DNA of 14,361 nt from Proteobacteria bacterium UBA6729 (GCA_002454015.1 DKIB01000098.1:1-14361), one strand, 5' to 3'; positions 1 to 8,288 are shown, numbered from the stretch's first letter. The notes: a model not told the origin generated them from the letters alone. Made by a program: numbers and translations.

Positions 1-3
1 CCC

Positions 4-192
4 CCGCACTAATACGCCACCACACCGGGTCTGGCCACTGGACAGGGGGCTTGACATGCCCCACAGGCCAGCTACAATACCCACTATGGATGGAGTGCGC
101 CAGCCCGGGCAGAGCCCACGCATTAATACGCCGCCACACTTGGTCTGGCCCACTGGACAGGGGTCTGACATGCCCCTTCCGTCTGCTACCCC
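4..192. repeat. Imperfect tandem duplication of a promoter region (114-bp period)
   Basis: Bases 6-62 recur at 120-176, starting with TAATACGCC and ending with TGACATGCCCC. By eye there are six substitutions and two single-base indels. The 114-bp offset continues beyond the well-conserved block: TTGACA (51-56) matches CTGACA (165-170), and TACAAT (73-78) matches TACCCC (187-192), each pair 16 bases apart. The second copy therefore looks like a decayed promoter whose ATG and upstream AGGGG are now used for translation. The window begins inside the first unit, so further copies may lie upstream. Confidence 0.75.
51..78 (+). promoter_or_regulatory. Sigma70-type promoter of the large surface protein gene
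   Basis: A perfect -35 hexamer TTGACA (51-56) and a near-consensus -10 TACAAT (73-78) are separated by 16 bases. Transcription would start at about 85-86, giving either a leader of about 85 nt before the ATG at 170 or a leaderless start at the ATG at 86. Confidence 0.7.
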
Positions 193-3100
193 GCATGCCC
201 TTCTGTGGGGCACTCCCCGTGGGGCTCTGTCCGTGACGGGACGATGGGTTCTGCCGGGCGTCGCGCTGGCCCTGCTTGTGGCGGCGGCGCTGTTGCCTCA
301 GGTCGCGCTTGCGCACAATGGGAGCTTGGGTGTTGAGGCCGTAGAGTGCGATCCCTTGTGCGATGACGCGGGGTGCGATGACGACGGCGCAGACCTGGGT
401 CGTCGTTGCTTTGTGGCGAAGGACGAGACGTCAAACACCTATCGCGGGTGGAGGTTCCAGCAAGCGGCATCCGTCTGTTCCGAGAATTCGGGTAACTATT
501 CAAGCTATCAGGAAGATAGTGTGTTTGAGGTTACCTATACACGAAGGGAGCAGCGGGTGTGTTTCCTTTTTGAGCACAAACACGGTGCGATAGTAGGCAG
601 GAGCACAACGCATGCGACGGCAAACGCAGACGAGGTGCAAAGGACCGTAGTTGATCCCCTGCAAGCCCCGGATCGCCATATCGGTGGTGACTATGAGGTA
701 TCCTTTGAGGCGAACAGGCCGTTGGGCATTACCCTGGGGGGGCATATCCATGTGACCAGTGGCACTGCCACGAATTTGCAGTTGGAGGACAGGCAGTCCC
801 ATGGCGACCCCTATCGGTATACATTCACAATGATGCCTGATTCCAGATATGTGAATAACGTTATCGGTTTCTCCGATGTATTCAGGGAGGGGGTCAGACG
901 GAACAATGCGCTTCAGTTTGATGCGGGCAGTGACTTGGCCTACCTGCGAGACCGCGATGATCAACCGGTCTCTACAGACAGTCCGAGTGCCCGGTCATTC
1001 AGGACAATAACGGTAGAGCCGGACGTAAGGATTGCAGCGCCAGATCTCAGACTCACACGCCTGCGGGCTGGCATCCGCCTGGACTGGTCCGCCCCGGCCA
1101 GCGAAATCGCCATATCAAAGTATGAGATTTGGCATCGCAACACCAGTGAGTCCAGCCCGGGCAACAGGATCGCAACCTTGTTGCCCGGGGATACATCCCA
1201 CATACACCCGCGGGATACCCGAGCTGCAAGAACCATAAATAGACGCCCGGCTGGAGGGGAGGGAGGAGTGCAGTATTACAGGGTGGTTGCGCTTGGTCCT
1301 GACGGTGGCAGGGGCGAGATTAGCGCCTGGAAATCGGCGGCGCCACGTGACACAAGAAAGCGGACAATAACGGGAACCGGGGGCACCACCGGTCTGCTGC
1401 TGGACGACCCGCCACTGATCGGCAACAGAGAGTCAACCACGGGTCAAAGGCTGACGGTGGCACAGAACAGGTACGGAATCCTGGTCAGCTGGGAGCCGCC
1501 GGAGGGGATTGCCCTCACGAGGTACGAGATACGACGCTCCTGTGGTACTGCAACCAGCAGGGGCAGAACTGTGGGTCCATTCATAGACGTGGATGCGGAT
1601 CAAAGCAGCTATTTTGATACGGATATTGGAGGTTGTAGCCGCTACTATTATCGGGTGTCAGGATATACCCGCCTGAATGGATATACAGTGATTCCGGATG
1701 ATCGCAGCTCGCCGCCTGCCCCGGACATCAGGCGCACTGCTGATCCTGAATATGCAGACTGGCAGCATGCAGGGGCGAATGTGCCTGGAACAGTCCACGA
1801 TATCCCTGCTCCTCGCACTTCTGGCATCGGTGTCACGGCCTCGGCTGAGGATATTCGGGTGATCTGGAACCAGGCAGTGATTCCCGATCATAGCTCTGCA
1901 GAGAGTATCCCGTTCATCAGCGGGTATGAGGTCTGGCGCTCGGCCACAGGCGGCAGTGACACCGGCATAAGGATTGCGGAGGTTGAACCTCCCGAGACCT
2001 ATCCGGGAGGGTACAGGGACCAATTCTCCAACCTGGAAGGTCGGGAATATTACTATCGGGTGTTTGCGTTCTCCGCAGGCGGGAAGAGTGCTGTGGCTGC
2101 GTGGACTGCGGCTGCGGTGGTTCCTGCTGTGGAACAAATACGGCTGGTTGATCGCGATGGACCTTTCTACATAGCCTCTGTCATCGGGGTCAGGCTGGGT
2201 TTTGTTGCGGATATCGTGGTGACGCCCCCGACAGATATGGCAGATCCTGTCACCCTGACCCTGTCGTTGGATAGTGGGAATGTTGATGCAGTCTACAGGG
2301 CGAGTGAGAGCGGAAGTAATTTTATGTTCTTCGACTATACGGTACAGCCGGGGGATAACGATGAGGATGGATTCACAATTGGTGATGATGCCGTAGATCT
2401 GAAGGCAGATGGTCGCATTGCAGATGCTGCCACAGAGAGTGCAGATGCAATCTTCCCCCTGTCAAGGTCACGCATCCAGAACAGCACCCTGTTGCGGGTG
2501 GCCACCTCTGAAGATCGACAGGTAGATACGACCACCAGGCCATTGCGTACCTACCTGATTGAAGACGGTCCCTTCCTGGAGGGACACGTCATCCGCATTG
2601 CCATGGAATTTGCCCGCATCACAGTGGAGATCGGCACAGGCATTGAAACCCAGGTAGTGGCCACAGGTAACAATATAGCCTTGGCCATCCTGCTCAGCAG
2701 CGGCACAGTCCATGCACGCATAGCGCCTGATGATACGAGTGTGACCCCCGATACCCTGGTCTTTAACTACACGGTACAGTCGACAGATCGGGATGCATCA
2801 GGATTCGATATTGGCGACATCGTTTTGAATGGAGGAGAGATCCTCGATGAGTCCAGGTTTGCCGTCAGTACGACCGTTCCGGAGAGCGCGAAAGACACCA
2901 CACTGGGGGCAGTCGGTGCAGTGCTCGCAGACAGGGAGGTAAATGGGGGCAGAAAACCGGGCAGTGCAGAGGAGATCATACTGCTTGAAAGAGGTCCTTT
3001 TGCGTTGGGGGAGCAGATTGCTCTGGGGGTAAAGTTTAGTGAGAACCTGCGAATATCCGGCACCCCGAAGTTGGAGATAACGCTGGATAGCGGGCTCGTT

Positions 3101-4267
3101 GTCGCTGAGCGTTTTACCCCGGCCAGCGCACAGCTGAGTGGCATACCTTCTCATCAGCGGTCCCAAATCGTATATTTTGGATACACGGTGCAACCCGGAG
3201 ACCTGGATGCAGATGGTTTTGAGATAGCAGACGCGATCTCACCACTTGATACACCTGCAGGGGAACGTATCGTCAACAGTGCTGGCAGGAATGTTCTTCT
3301 GTCCCTGGGAGACGCAGCACTCACAGGCAAGAATGCTGGTGTTGCTCTTGAAACCGCACACACCTCAGTGGATGGTGGGCCCGGGTATCTCGGTGTCAGC
3401 AGCATCCGGGTCCAGAGCCCCGGTCCATACTACACAGGTGATACCATCACGCTGGTGCTGGCTTTTGATGACAGGGAAAAAACCAGGGATACCGTCAGGC
3501 CTGTAACCGTGACAGGCAGTCCAGTTCTGCAGGTCGTGCCGGGTGACGATGATGAAAAGGACAGAACCCCCCTGATGTTTGCATACGATAGAACTGAGGA
3601 GGGGTTCCCGTACTTCTCATACACCGTGGAGAAAGGCGACAAGGACAACAATAGTTTCGTGGTTGGGGACTTCGTGCTTGTGAGTGAGAATGTCCTTGCT
3701 GGTGGAAGTATTGCTGATACAGAGACAACTCATGAGGTGCTTTCCGGCTCACTTGCAGACATTCGCATTTCCCTGGTGGTTCCTCCGGGGGAGCCTGAAA
3801 GTTTTCTCCCTGACGAGCAAAGGACGATCAATCCGGGCACCATAGATATTGATGGAGGAGGTGGCGTGGATGTAGTGGATGCTGAACTGTTGCTGCATAC
3901 CTACACTACGGTAAGCGATCTGCAAAACACTCCTCACGCTACACGTGTAGCCATATTTGGCCTGCCGGATGGTGAGGATGTCGCTGCACAGGAGGCCGCC
4001 CTGATCAATACATTTCATGCGGCAAATGCGCTGGAGTTTGACCTGAATGATGATGATATGACGGATAGCAGGGATGCCGCTGCATTTTACTATTCCTTTG
4101 CGTTGGAGGCCTCACTGGGGGATGGTAGCCCCGGCAGGCCCGGTATCATGGAAATCAAGCGTATTATTCTCGGTCCGCTGACGGCTGATCCGGGCAGTGG
4201 GATGCCGCAGATGGACGAGAATATTGATGCCATGTTGCAGGAAGCACACAAAAGGCGGGGGAAATAG
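170..4267 (+). CDS. Large secreted multidomain protein: FN3-like modules, four beta-sandwich repeats, dockerin-like C-terminus
   Basis: This is a protein of about 1365 residues with no recognised enzyme domain, probably an extracellular or cell-surface adhesion or binding protein. The ATG at 170 is preferred because AGGGG (159-163) lies 6 nt upstream. The frame is open further up, with ATG at 86 (possibly leaderless) and at 56 (which overlaps the -35 box); GTG at 233 is a shorter option. A hydrophobic signal peptide ends near ALA|HN (residues 46-50). A Cys- and Asp-rich segment follows. Three fibronectin III-like modules lie at about 1024-1350, 1440-1740 and 1815-2125, with YYRV near their ends. 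Four repeats follow, each with a GPF/GPY opening and a motif like YTVQPGDxDxDGF; the motif tyrosines are at 2336, 2768, 3182 and 3620. The C-terminus has EF-hand-like loops with ligands at D1226/D1228/D1237 and D1291/N1293/D1295/D1302, as in dockerins. The domain calls are by eye and the ligand is unknown. Confidence 0.8.
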   Translation: MPLPSATPHALLWGTPRGALSVTGRWVLPGVALALLVAAALLPQVALAHNGSLGVEAVECDPLCDDAGCDDDGADLGRRCFVAKDETSNTYRGWRFQQAASVCSENSGNYSSYQEDSVFEVTYTRREQRVCFLFEHKHGAIVGRSTTHATANADEVQRTVVDPLQAPDRHIGGDYEVSFEANRPLGITLGGHIHVTSGTATNLQLEDRQSHGDPYRYTFTMMPDSRYVNNVIGFSDVFREGVRRNNALQFDAGSDLAYLRDRDDQPVSTDSPSARSFRTITVEPDVRIAAPDLRLTRLRAGIRLDWSAPASEIAISKYEIWHRNTSESSPGNRIATLLPGDTSHIHPRDTRAARTINRRPAGGEGGVQYYRVVALGPDGGRGEISAWKSAAPRDTRKRTITGTGGTTGLLLDDPPLIGNRESTTGQRLTVAQNRYGILVSWEPPEGIALTRYEIRRSCGTATSRGRTVGPFIDVDADQSSYFDTDIGGCSRYYYRVSGYTRLNGYTVIPDDRSSPPAPDIRRTADPEYADWQHAGANVPGTVHDIPAPRTSGIGVTASAEDIRVIWNQAVIPDHSSAESIPFISGYEVWRSATGGSDTGIRIAEVEPPETYPGGYRDQFSNLEGREYYYRVFAFSAGGKSAVAAWTAAAVVPAVEQIRLVDRDGPFYIASVIGVRLGFVADIVVTPPTDMADPVTLTLSLDSGNVDAVYRASESGSNFMFFDYTVQPGDNDEDGFTIGDDAVDLKADGRIADAATESADAIFPLSRSRIQNSTLLRVATSEDRQVDTTTRPLRTYLIEDGPFLEGHVIRIAMEFARITVEIGTGIETQVVATGNNIALAILLSSGTVHARIAPDDTSVTPDTLVFNYTVQSTDRDASGFDIGDIVLNGGEILDESRFAVSTTVPESAKDTTLGAVGAVLADREVNGGRKPGSAEEIILLERGPFALGEQIALGVKFSENLRISGTPKLEITLDSGLVVAERFTPASAQLSGIPSHQRSQIVYFGYTVQPGDLDADGFEIADAISPLDTPAGERIVNSAGRNVLLSLGDAALTGKNAGVALETAHTSVDGGPGYLGVSSIRVQSPGPYYTGDTITLVLAFDDREKTRDTVRPVTVTGSPVLQVVPGDDDEKDRTPLMFAYDRTEEGFPYFSYTVEKGDKDNNSFVVGDFVLVSENVLAGGSIADTETTHEVLSGSLADIRISLVVPPGEPESFLPDEQRTINPGTIDIDGGGGVDVVDAELLLHTYTTVSDLQNTPHATRVAIFGLPDGEDVAAQEAALINTFHAANALEFDLNDDDMTDSRDAAAFYYSFALEASLGDGSPGRPGIMEIKRIILGPLTADPGSGMPQMDENIDAMLQEAHKRRGK

Positions 4268-4274
4268 GCGGTAC

Positions 4275-4314
4275 GCTGCCTGTGGCCGGGGTCTGCTACC
4301 GTTGCACAGGCAGC
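4275..4314. repeat. Inverted repeat with 10-bp perfect stem, possible terminator
   Basis: GCTGCCTGTG (4275-4284) pairs perfectly with CACAGGCAGC (4305-4314) around a 20-nt loop, starting 8 nt after the stop of the surface protein gene. It is followed by TTGACAGTTG rather than a clear T-run, so it would be an atypical intrinsic terminator. It could instead be an mRNA 3'-end stabiliser or an operator, since it lies just before the next gene's promoter. Confidence 0.55.
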
Positions 4315-4324
4315 TTGACAGTTG

Positions 4325-4333
4325 TGCTACACT
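4325..4333 (+). promoter_or_regulatory. Extended -10 promoter giving a probable leaderless mRNA for the lipoprotein
   Basis: The sequence TGCTACACT matches an extended -10 (TGn + TACACT at 4328-4333). Six bases, GCGCGC, separate it from the ATG at 4340, so transcription would begin at or within a base of the start codon. No Shine-Dalgarno-like sequence lies before that ATG, which agrees with leaderless translation. The TTGACA at 4315-4320 is only 7 bp from the -10 and cannot be its -35. The same string, GTGCTACAATGC with one change, is found in the aceA promoter. Confidence 0.45.
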
Positions 4334-4339
4334 GCGCGC

Positions 4340-4801
4340 ATGAAATCACTCAAGGCAGGGGTCTGGGCTTGGCTGGTAGTGCTTGCGGCCTGCGATTCGG
4401 GTAGCGAGACCCAGGAGCCCCCCACCCCGGTGGCCTCGCCGACAGTGGTGGTGCGCCACGATGACAGCCCTCTGGGTGAGGGCTACTCCACGCTGGAGCG
4501 GGTGGGCCACGTGTTGAACTGCATGAAGAGTCATGGTGGGCAGACTGTGGAGAACCTCTACAGCTGTTCATGTCGCCTGGACCATATCGCTGCCAACATG
4601 CGCTTCAGTGACTTTGACCATGCCAGCATATATCGGCGCTATCGCCGCATGCCGGGGGAGAAGGGCGGTCTGTTTCGCGAGAGCGCCGAGGGGGATGCAC
4701 TGCTTGCGGTGCTGATCCGGCATGAAGAGGCTGCCGCCGAAGCCTGCCCCATCGCACAAAACATACGTGTCCAGACGACTGCCCCGACGGCTGATGAGTA
4801 G
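4340..4801 (+). CDS. Small Cys-rich lipoprotein of unknown function
   Basis: The product is 153 residues long, with a type II signal peptide whose lipobox LAAC makes C18 the lipidated residue. Aspartate at +2 is the inner-membrane retention signal in E. coli-type Lol sorting, so the protein may sit on the periplasmic face of the inner membrane. A Pro/Thr-rich linker follows, then a domain with C61, C76, C78 and C126 containing the motifs YSCSCRLD and RRMPGEKGGLF. The CxC pair suggests disulfides or metal or haem-like binding, but no CxxCH is present. From memory, similar proteins occur beside DUF302 genes in sulfur oxidisers and methylotrophs; I cannot verify this. Its stop overlaps the next gene by 8 nt (ATGAGTAG), implying co-translation. 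The ATG at 4340 is chosen because the signal peptide starts there; the frame is open back to 4322, inside the promoter. Confidence 0.75.
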   Translation: MKSLKAGVWAWLVVLAACDSGSETQEPPTPVASPTVVVRHDDSPLGEGYSTLERVGHVLNCMKSHGGQTVENLYSCSCRLDHIAANMRFSDFDHASIYRRYRRMPGEKGGLFRESAEGDALLAVLIRHEEAAAEACPIAQNIRVQTTAPTADE

Positions 4802-5267
4802 GGTACTGCTGGTCGGGCTGCTGTTATGCAGCTGGGGCGTCGCACCGGCGGCAGAGCGGGTGTACGCGGTGGATGTGGAGGCCCCCATGGAGCAGGTGTA
4901 TGCCGACTCCATGCTGGCCCTGGAGGACATGGGTTTTGCTGTGGTTGCGGAGCTCAACATCGGTGCCGGTCTTGCCAAAAAGGCTTGGCGCTGGGGCGCC
5001 AACTACAACCGCAATCGTTATACGGAGGTGCGCAGCATGGTGCTCTGTCATCCGGAGCATGCCAATGAAGTGCTGAATCAGGACCCGGTCATGATGGCCA
5101 TGTGCCCGGTTACGCTTACGGTGTTGTACAAGGAGGGGGTTACCTCGCTGCTGTTTGATCGGCCATCCTACGGGATCGCGGCGGACAACCCGGCCTACCC
5201 GGTCCTCGCGCGGCTGGAAGAGGATTTTATCGCCGCCCTGGAACGGGTCCACGCGCAGGAAGATTAG
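4794..5267 (+). CDS. DUF302-family periplasmic protein
   Basis: The product is about 157 residues long, with an N-terminal signal peptide cleaved near APAA|ERV (residues 18-23). The mature part fits the DUF302 fold: an opening VDVEAPMEQVYADSMLALE segment, a central VLCHPEHANEVL, and a VMMAMCP strand, with C85 and C104 possibly forming a disulfide or a metal site. The biochemical role of DUF302 is not settled. Translation is taken to start at the ATG at 4794, which overlaps the lipoprotein stop by 8 nt and gives a proper signal peptide; a start at 4722 would add a 24-residue basic extension. The pairing suggests that the two proteins act together in the periplasm. Its TAG (5265-5267) interlocks with the TAA of the convergent gor gene. 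Confidence 0.75.
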   Translation: MSRVLLVGLLLCSWGVAPAAERVYAVDVEAPMEQVYADSMLALEDMGFAVVAELNIGAGLAKKAWRWGANYNRNRYTEVRSMVLCHPEHANEVLNQDPVMMAMCPVTLTVLYKEGVTSLLFDRPSYGIAADNPAYPVLARLEEDFIAALERVHAQED

Positions 5268-6634
5268 CCGTCGCCGGGCATCGGCTTGTAGGGCACATTG
5301 CCCAGGTCGATGAACTCCTCGGCCAGGGTAGGGTGGATGCTGAGGGTGCTGCCGAGTTGGTCCAGGGTGGCCCCGGCCCGGACCGCCACCGCCAGTGCCT
5401 GCATGATCTCCCCGGCCTCCGGCCCGACCATACCCGCGCCCACCAGACGGCCATCGGTTGTGGCAATAATCTTCAGCAGGGCGCGTCCCGGTGGTCCACC
5501 CAGGGTGTAGCGCAGGGGGGTGAACACGCTGCTGCGCACGACGATCTCGCCGTGTTGCTCGCGAGCCCGGGTCTCATTCAACCCGGTCACCGCCATATGC
5601 GGGTGCGAGAACACGGCAGTCGGGATGCTGTCGTAGTCCAGTGGACTGCACGGGTCTGCGCTGACCAGGCTGCGTACCAGCAGGCCGGCCTCGGCCAGTG
5701 CCACAGGGGTCAGCCGGGCTCGCCCGACGGCATCCCCGATGGCATGGATTGAGGGCACGGTACTCTGGAAGTGATCGTTCACGATCACTGCGCCATGGGC
5801 TGACAGCTCCACGCCCAGTGCCTCAAGCCCGAGCCCGCGGGTGCGGGGGCGTCGCCCGAGCGCATACAGCACCAGTTCTGCGGTCAGGGTGCGATCCTCC
5901 AGCTGTACCGTGCGACTGCCATCCCCGTTGGCGGTGACCGCCGCCACCTCGGCATTCAGGCACAGGTGGATGCCCTGTGCACGCAGCTGTTCCAGCAGGA
6001 ACGCACGCAGGTCCGTATCAAAGCCGCGCAGTGGCAGTGGCCCCCGGTAGACCAGCGTGGTGTCTGCCCCCAGCCCCTTGAGGATGCAGGCGAACTCAAC
6101 GGCGATGTAGCCACCGCCCACGATGATCGCCCGTGCGGGCAACTCCGGCAGCGCAAAGAGCGCATCCGACACCACCACATGCTCGCGGCCCTCCAGCTCT
6201 GGCACCCAGGGTTCGCTGCCGATAGCCACGAGTATATGTCTGGCGGTGTATGCCGTGGTGCCGATGTGTACCGTATGCGGTCCCTGAATGCGGGCCTGTC
6301 CCTCCACCAGCTGCACCCCGGCGGTGCTGAGCAGCTCCCGGTACACCCCGTTCAGTCGGTGGATCTCCCGATCCTTGTTGGCCCGCAGCGTGGCCCAGTG
6401 CAGCCGGGGTACAGCAGGCAGCTGCCAGCCGTATGCCGCGGCCCGTTCCCACTCCTCGGCATACTCCGCACCGTAGTGCAGCAGTTTCTTGGGGATGCAA
6501 CCCAGGTTGACGCAGGTGCCGCCCGGCGCACTGCATTCCGCCACCACCACCCGCCAGCCGTATGCGGCGGCCAACCGGGCCGCACGCACACCCCCGGAGC
6601 CGGCACCGATGACCAGCAGGTCGCAGTCATTCAT
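5264..6634 (-). CDS. gor: Glutathione-disulfide reductase
   Basis: This cytosolic flavoenzyme reduces glutathione disulfide with NADPH. The length of 456 residues is close to the 450 of E. coli Gor. The N-terminus has the FAD-binding GAGSGG (10-15). The redox-active disulfide is C41-VNLG-C46 within GGTCVNLGCIPKK. The NADPH domain has GGGYIAVE (173-180), followed by R197 and R203 with the same 6-residue spacing as the NADPH-selecting arginines of E. coli Gor (R218/R224). The C-terminal HPTLAEE supplies the catalytic His434-Glu439 pair. These residues favour glutathione reductase over dihydrolipoamide dehydrogenase or mercuric reductase. The ATG overlaps the stop of the upstream Sel1 gene by 8 nt (ATGAATGA), with no clear Shine-Dalgarno, so translation is probably coupled. 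It is the last gene of the clpS-clpA-sel1-gor unit. Confidence 0.93.
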   Translation of the reverse strand: MNDCDLLVIGAGSGGVRAARLAAAYGWRVVVAECSAPGGTCVNLGCIPKKLLHYGAEYAEEWERAAAYGWQLPAVPRLHWATLRANKDREIHRLNGVYRELLSTAGVQLVEGQARIQGPHTVHIGTTAYTARHILVAIGSEPWVPELEGREHVVVSDALFALPELPARAIIVGGGYIAVEFACILKGLGADTTLVYRGPLPLRGFDTDLRAFLLEQLRAQGIHLCLNAEVAAVTANGDGSRTVQLEDRTLTAELVLYALGRRPRTRGLGLEALGVELSAHGAVIVNDHFQSTVPSIHAIGDAVGRARLTPVALAEAGLLVRSLVSADPCSPLDYDSIPTAVFSHPHMAVTGLNETRAREQHGEIVVRSSVFTPLRYTLGGPPGRALLKIIATTDGRLVGAGMVGPEAGEIMQALAVAVRAGATLDQLGSTLSIHPTLAEEFIDLGNVPYKPMPGDG

Positions 6635-8288
6635 GTGCAGTGCGTGCTGCGTTCATGGCCTCGGCCAGTTGTGCAGCCATGTTGCGACCACTCTGCAGGG
6701 CCCCTGCATCCAGCGTCCGCTCCAGCAGGGTCAGGGGGGCCTGTTCCATCGGCTGTCCGGTGCGGGCCGCCAGACTGAACCAGGCGTAGGCACGTGTTGC
6801 CTCCTGTACCCCACCGTCCAGCAACAGGGCCATGGCCAGCTGCCGCTGGGCAACCCCGTAGTTCTGCATGGCTGCCCGCCGCAGCCACTGCATGGCCAGG
6901 GCCGCATCCGGGGCGGCGCCCACCCCCCGCGTGTAGGCCATGCCCACCTTGTACTGTGCCGGTGGATACCCCTGCCGTGCCGCCTTCAGGAACCACTGCA
7001 GGGCCATATCCGGGTCGGTCCCCCTGCCGATGGTACCCAGCTGCAACTGTATGCCGACCTCATACTGGGTGCGCGCCTCGGCCAGCGCCCTGCCGGACAG
7101 GGACAGGTTGGGCCCGCCCGCGCTCAGCAGGGATGTGCCCGCCGGGGCATCGTGCTCCGGCAGGATGGAGTACTGGTACCACTGTGTGGTCTGGATGGCA
7201 GCGGCCAGCTCCGCCGTGGTGCGACTGTGCAGCAACAGGCTGAATCGTACCAGGGCCTCTTCGCGCAGGGCCTCGCCGTCCAGCCTGTCCCAGCGGAGCA
7301 GGATGCCACGGGCAGCCTGCAACCCCCGCCGTGCAGCCTGCTGGTACCAGGCCCGTGCCTGCTGCAGATTCGGCGCATCCATCCCGGTACCGGTATAGGC
7401 TATATGGGCACACAGATACTGGGCCAGCAGTTGCCCCTGGTTGGCGGCGGTCTTGCACCAGTGCCACGCCAGTCGCCGGTCCCGGGGCACGCCACGTCCC
7501 AGGTAGTACAGGGCGCCCAGTAACAGTTGGGCATCGCTGTTCTGGAGCATTGCCAGCCGCTCCAGCGTGACCAGGGCAGTCTGGTCCTTGTCGGCCTCGT
7601 GGGCGTGCAACAGCTGATAGATGCGTCGCAAGGTCTGCGGGGTGCTGTCGTCAGTCGGCGCAGCCTTCCCGGCACCCTCCAGGGCCTGGAGGGCCGGGGC
7701 GTGGCCCTGGGCCGCGGCCTGTTGCAGCCAGTAGCTGGCCATCGCCGGGTCCTGCGAGGCGGCTTCCCCCCGGTGGTGCAGCAGTGCCAGATTGTACTGG
7801 GCGGTCGGTTCGCCGGACAGAGCCGCCCGGCGATACCACAGCACCGCCTGTGGCAGATCCGGCGCCACACCCTGTCCCAGATGATACAGGGTAGCCAGCT
7901 GCAACTGGGCGGGGGCGTGGCCCTGCAGGGCAGCGGCCTCAAACCAGTGCAGTGCCTCGGCAGGGTCCGCGGGGACACCGGTTCCGTGTACCAGCAGCAG
8001 CGCCAGGTTGTACTGTGCATCACTGATCCCGGCAGTGGCGGCCAGCCGGAACCAGTAAGCGGCCCGCACCGGGTCCAGCGGTGCCCCTTCCGCACCGATG
8101 TAGTACAGATAGCCTACGTATGCCTGTGCACTCGCGTCCCCCTGTTCGGCAGGCGGCAGATAATCCGTATAGGCGGCGAGAGCCTGCACCGGTACCAGCA
8201 GTACCAGCAGACCCCAGACATGGCGCAGGCTGCTCAGTGGACCGTTGCCGGGGTGCGTCTGCGGGACGACAGTGCGGGCGCCGCCCAC
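6627..8288 (-). CDS. Secreted Sel1-repeat (SLR/TPR-like) protein
   Basis: The product is about 553 residues long. A hydrophobic signal-like segment ends near ALA|AY (residues 36-40), pointing to the periplasm. About nine Sel1-like repeats of roughly 36 residues follow in three blocks (50-193, 250-320, 405-512). Each carries the usual A-Q-x-x-L-A...G-x-G-V...D...A-x-x-W-F/Y-x-x-A-A pattern. Such alpha-solenoids act as protein-binding scaffolds; the partner here is unknown. The only usable start in frame appears to be GTG at 8288. That lies 55 nt inside clpA, has no Shine-Dalgarno and gives an unusually long n-region, so a non-standard codon nearer the hydrophobic core remains possible. Overlaps with clpA upstream and gor downstream imply a shared transcript. 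Confidence 0.85.
   Translation of the reverse strand: MGGARTVVPQTHPGNGPLSSLRHVWGLLVLLVPVQALAAYTDYLPPAEQGDASAQAYVGYLYYIGAEGAPLDPVRAAYWFRLAATAGISDAQYNLALLLVHGTGVPADPAEALHWFEAAALQGHAPAQLQLATLYHLGQGVAPDLPQAVLWYRRAALSGEPTAQYNLALLHHRGEAASQDPAMASYWLQQAAAQGHAPALQALEGAGKAAPTDDSTPQTLRRIYQLLHAHEADKDQTALVTLERLAMLQNSDAQLLLGALYYLGRGVPRDRRLAWHWCKTAANQGQLLAQYLCAHIAYTGTGMDAPNLQQARAWYQQAARRGLQAARGILLRWDRLDGEALREEALVRFSLLLHSRTTAELAAAIQTTQWYQYSILPEHDAPAGTSLLSAGGPNLSLSGRALAEARTQYEVGIQLQLGTIGRGTDPDMALQWFLKAARQGYPPAQYKVGMAYTRGVGAAPDAALAMQWLRRAAMQNYGVAQRQLAMALLLDGGVQEATRAYAWFSLAARTGQPMEQAPLTLLERTLDAGALQSGRNMAAQLAEAMNAARTAHE

Noticed and set aside
56..169. Upstream ATG at 56 as start of the surface protein
   Set aside because: That codon overlaps the -35 box TTGACA of the best promoter, so it would not be on the transcript. 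The ATG at 86 remains a possible leaderless alternative.
4315..4333. TTGACA plus TACACT as a classical promoter
   Set aside because: The spacer is only 7 bp; an extended -10 alone explains the site better.
6489..7523. Long + strand open frame opposite gor and the Sel1 gene
   Set aside because: It lies antisense to two well-supported genes and is low-complexity (Gln/Gly/Pro-rich), as expected in GC-rich DNA.
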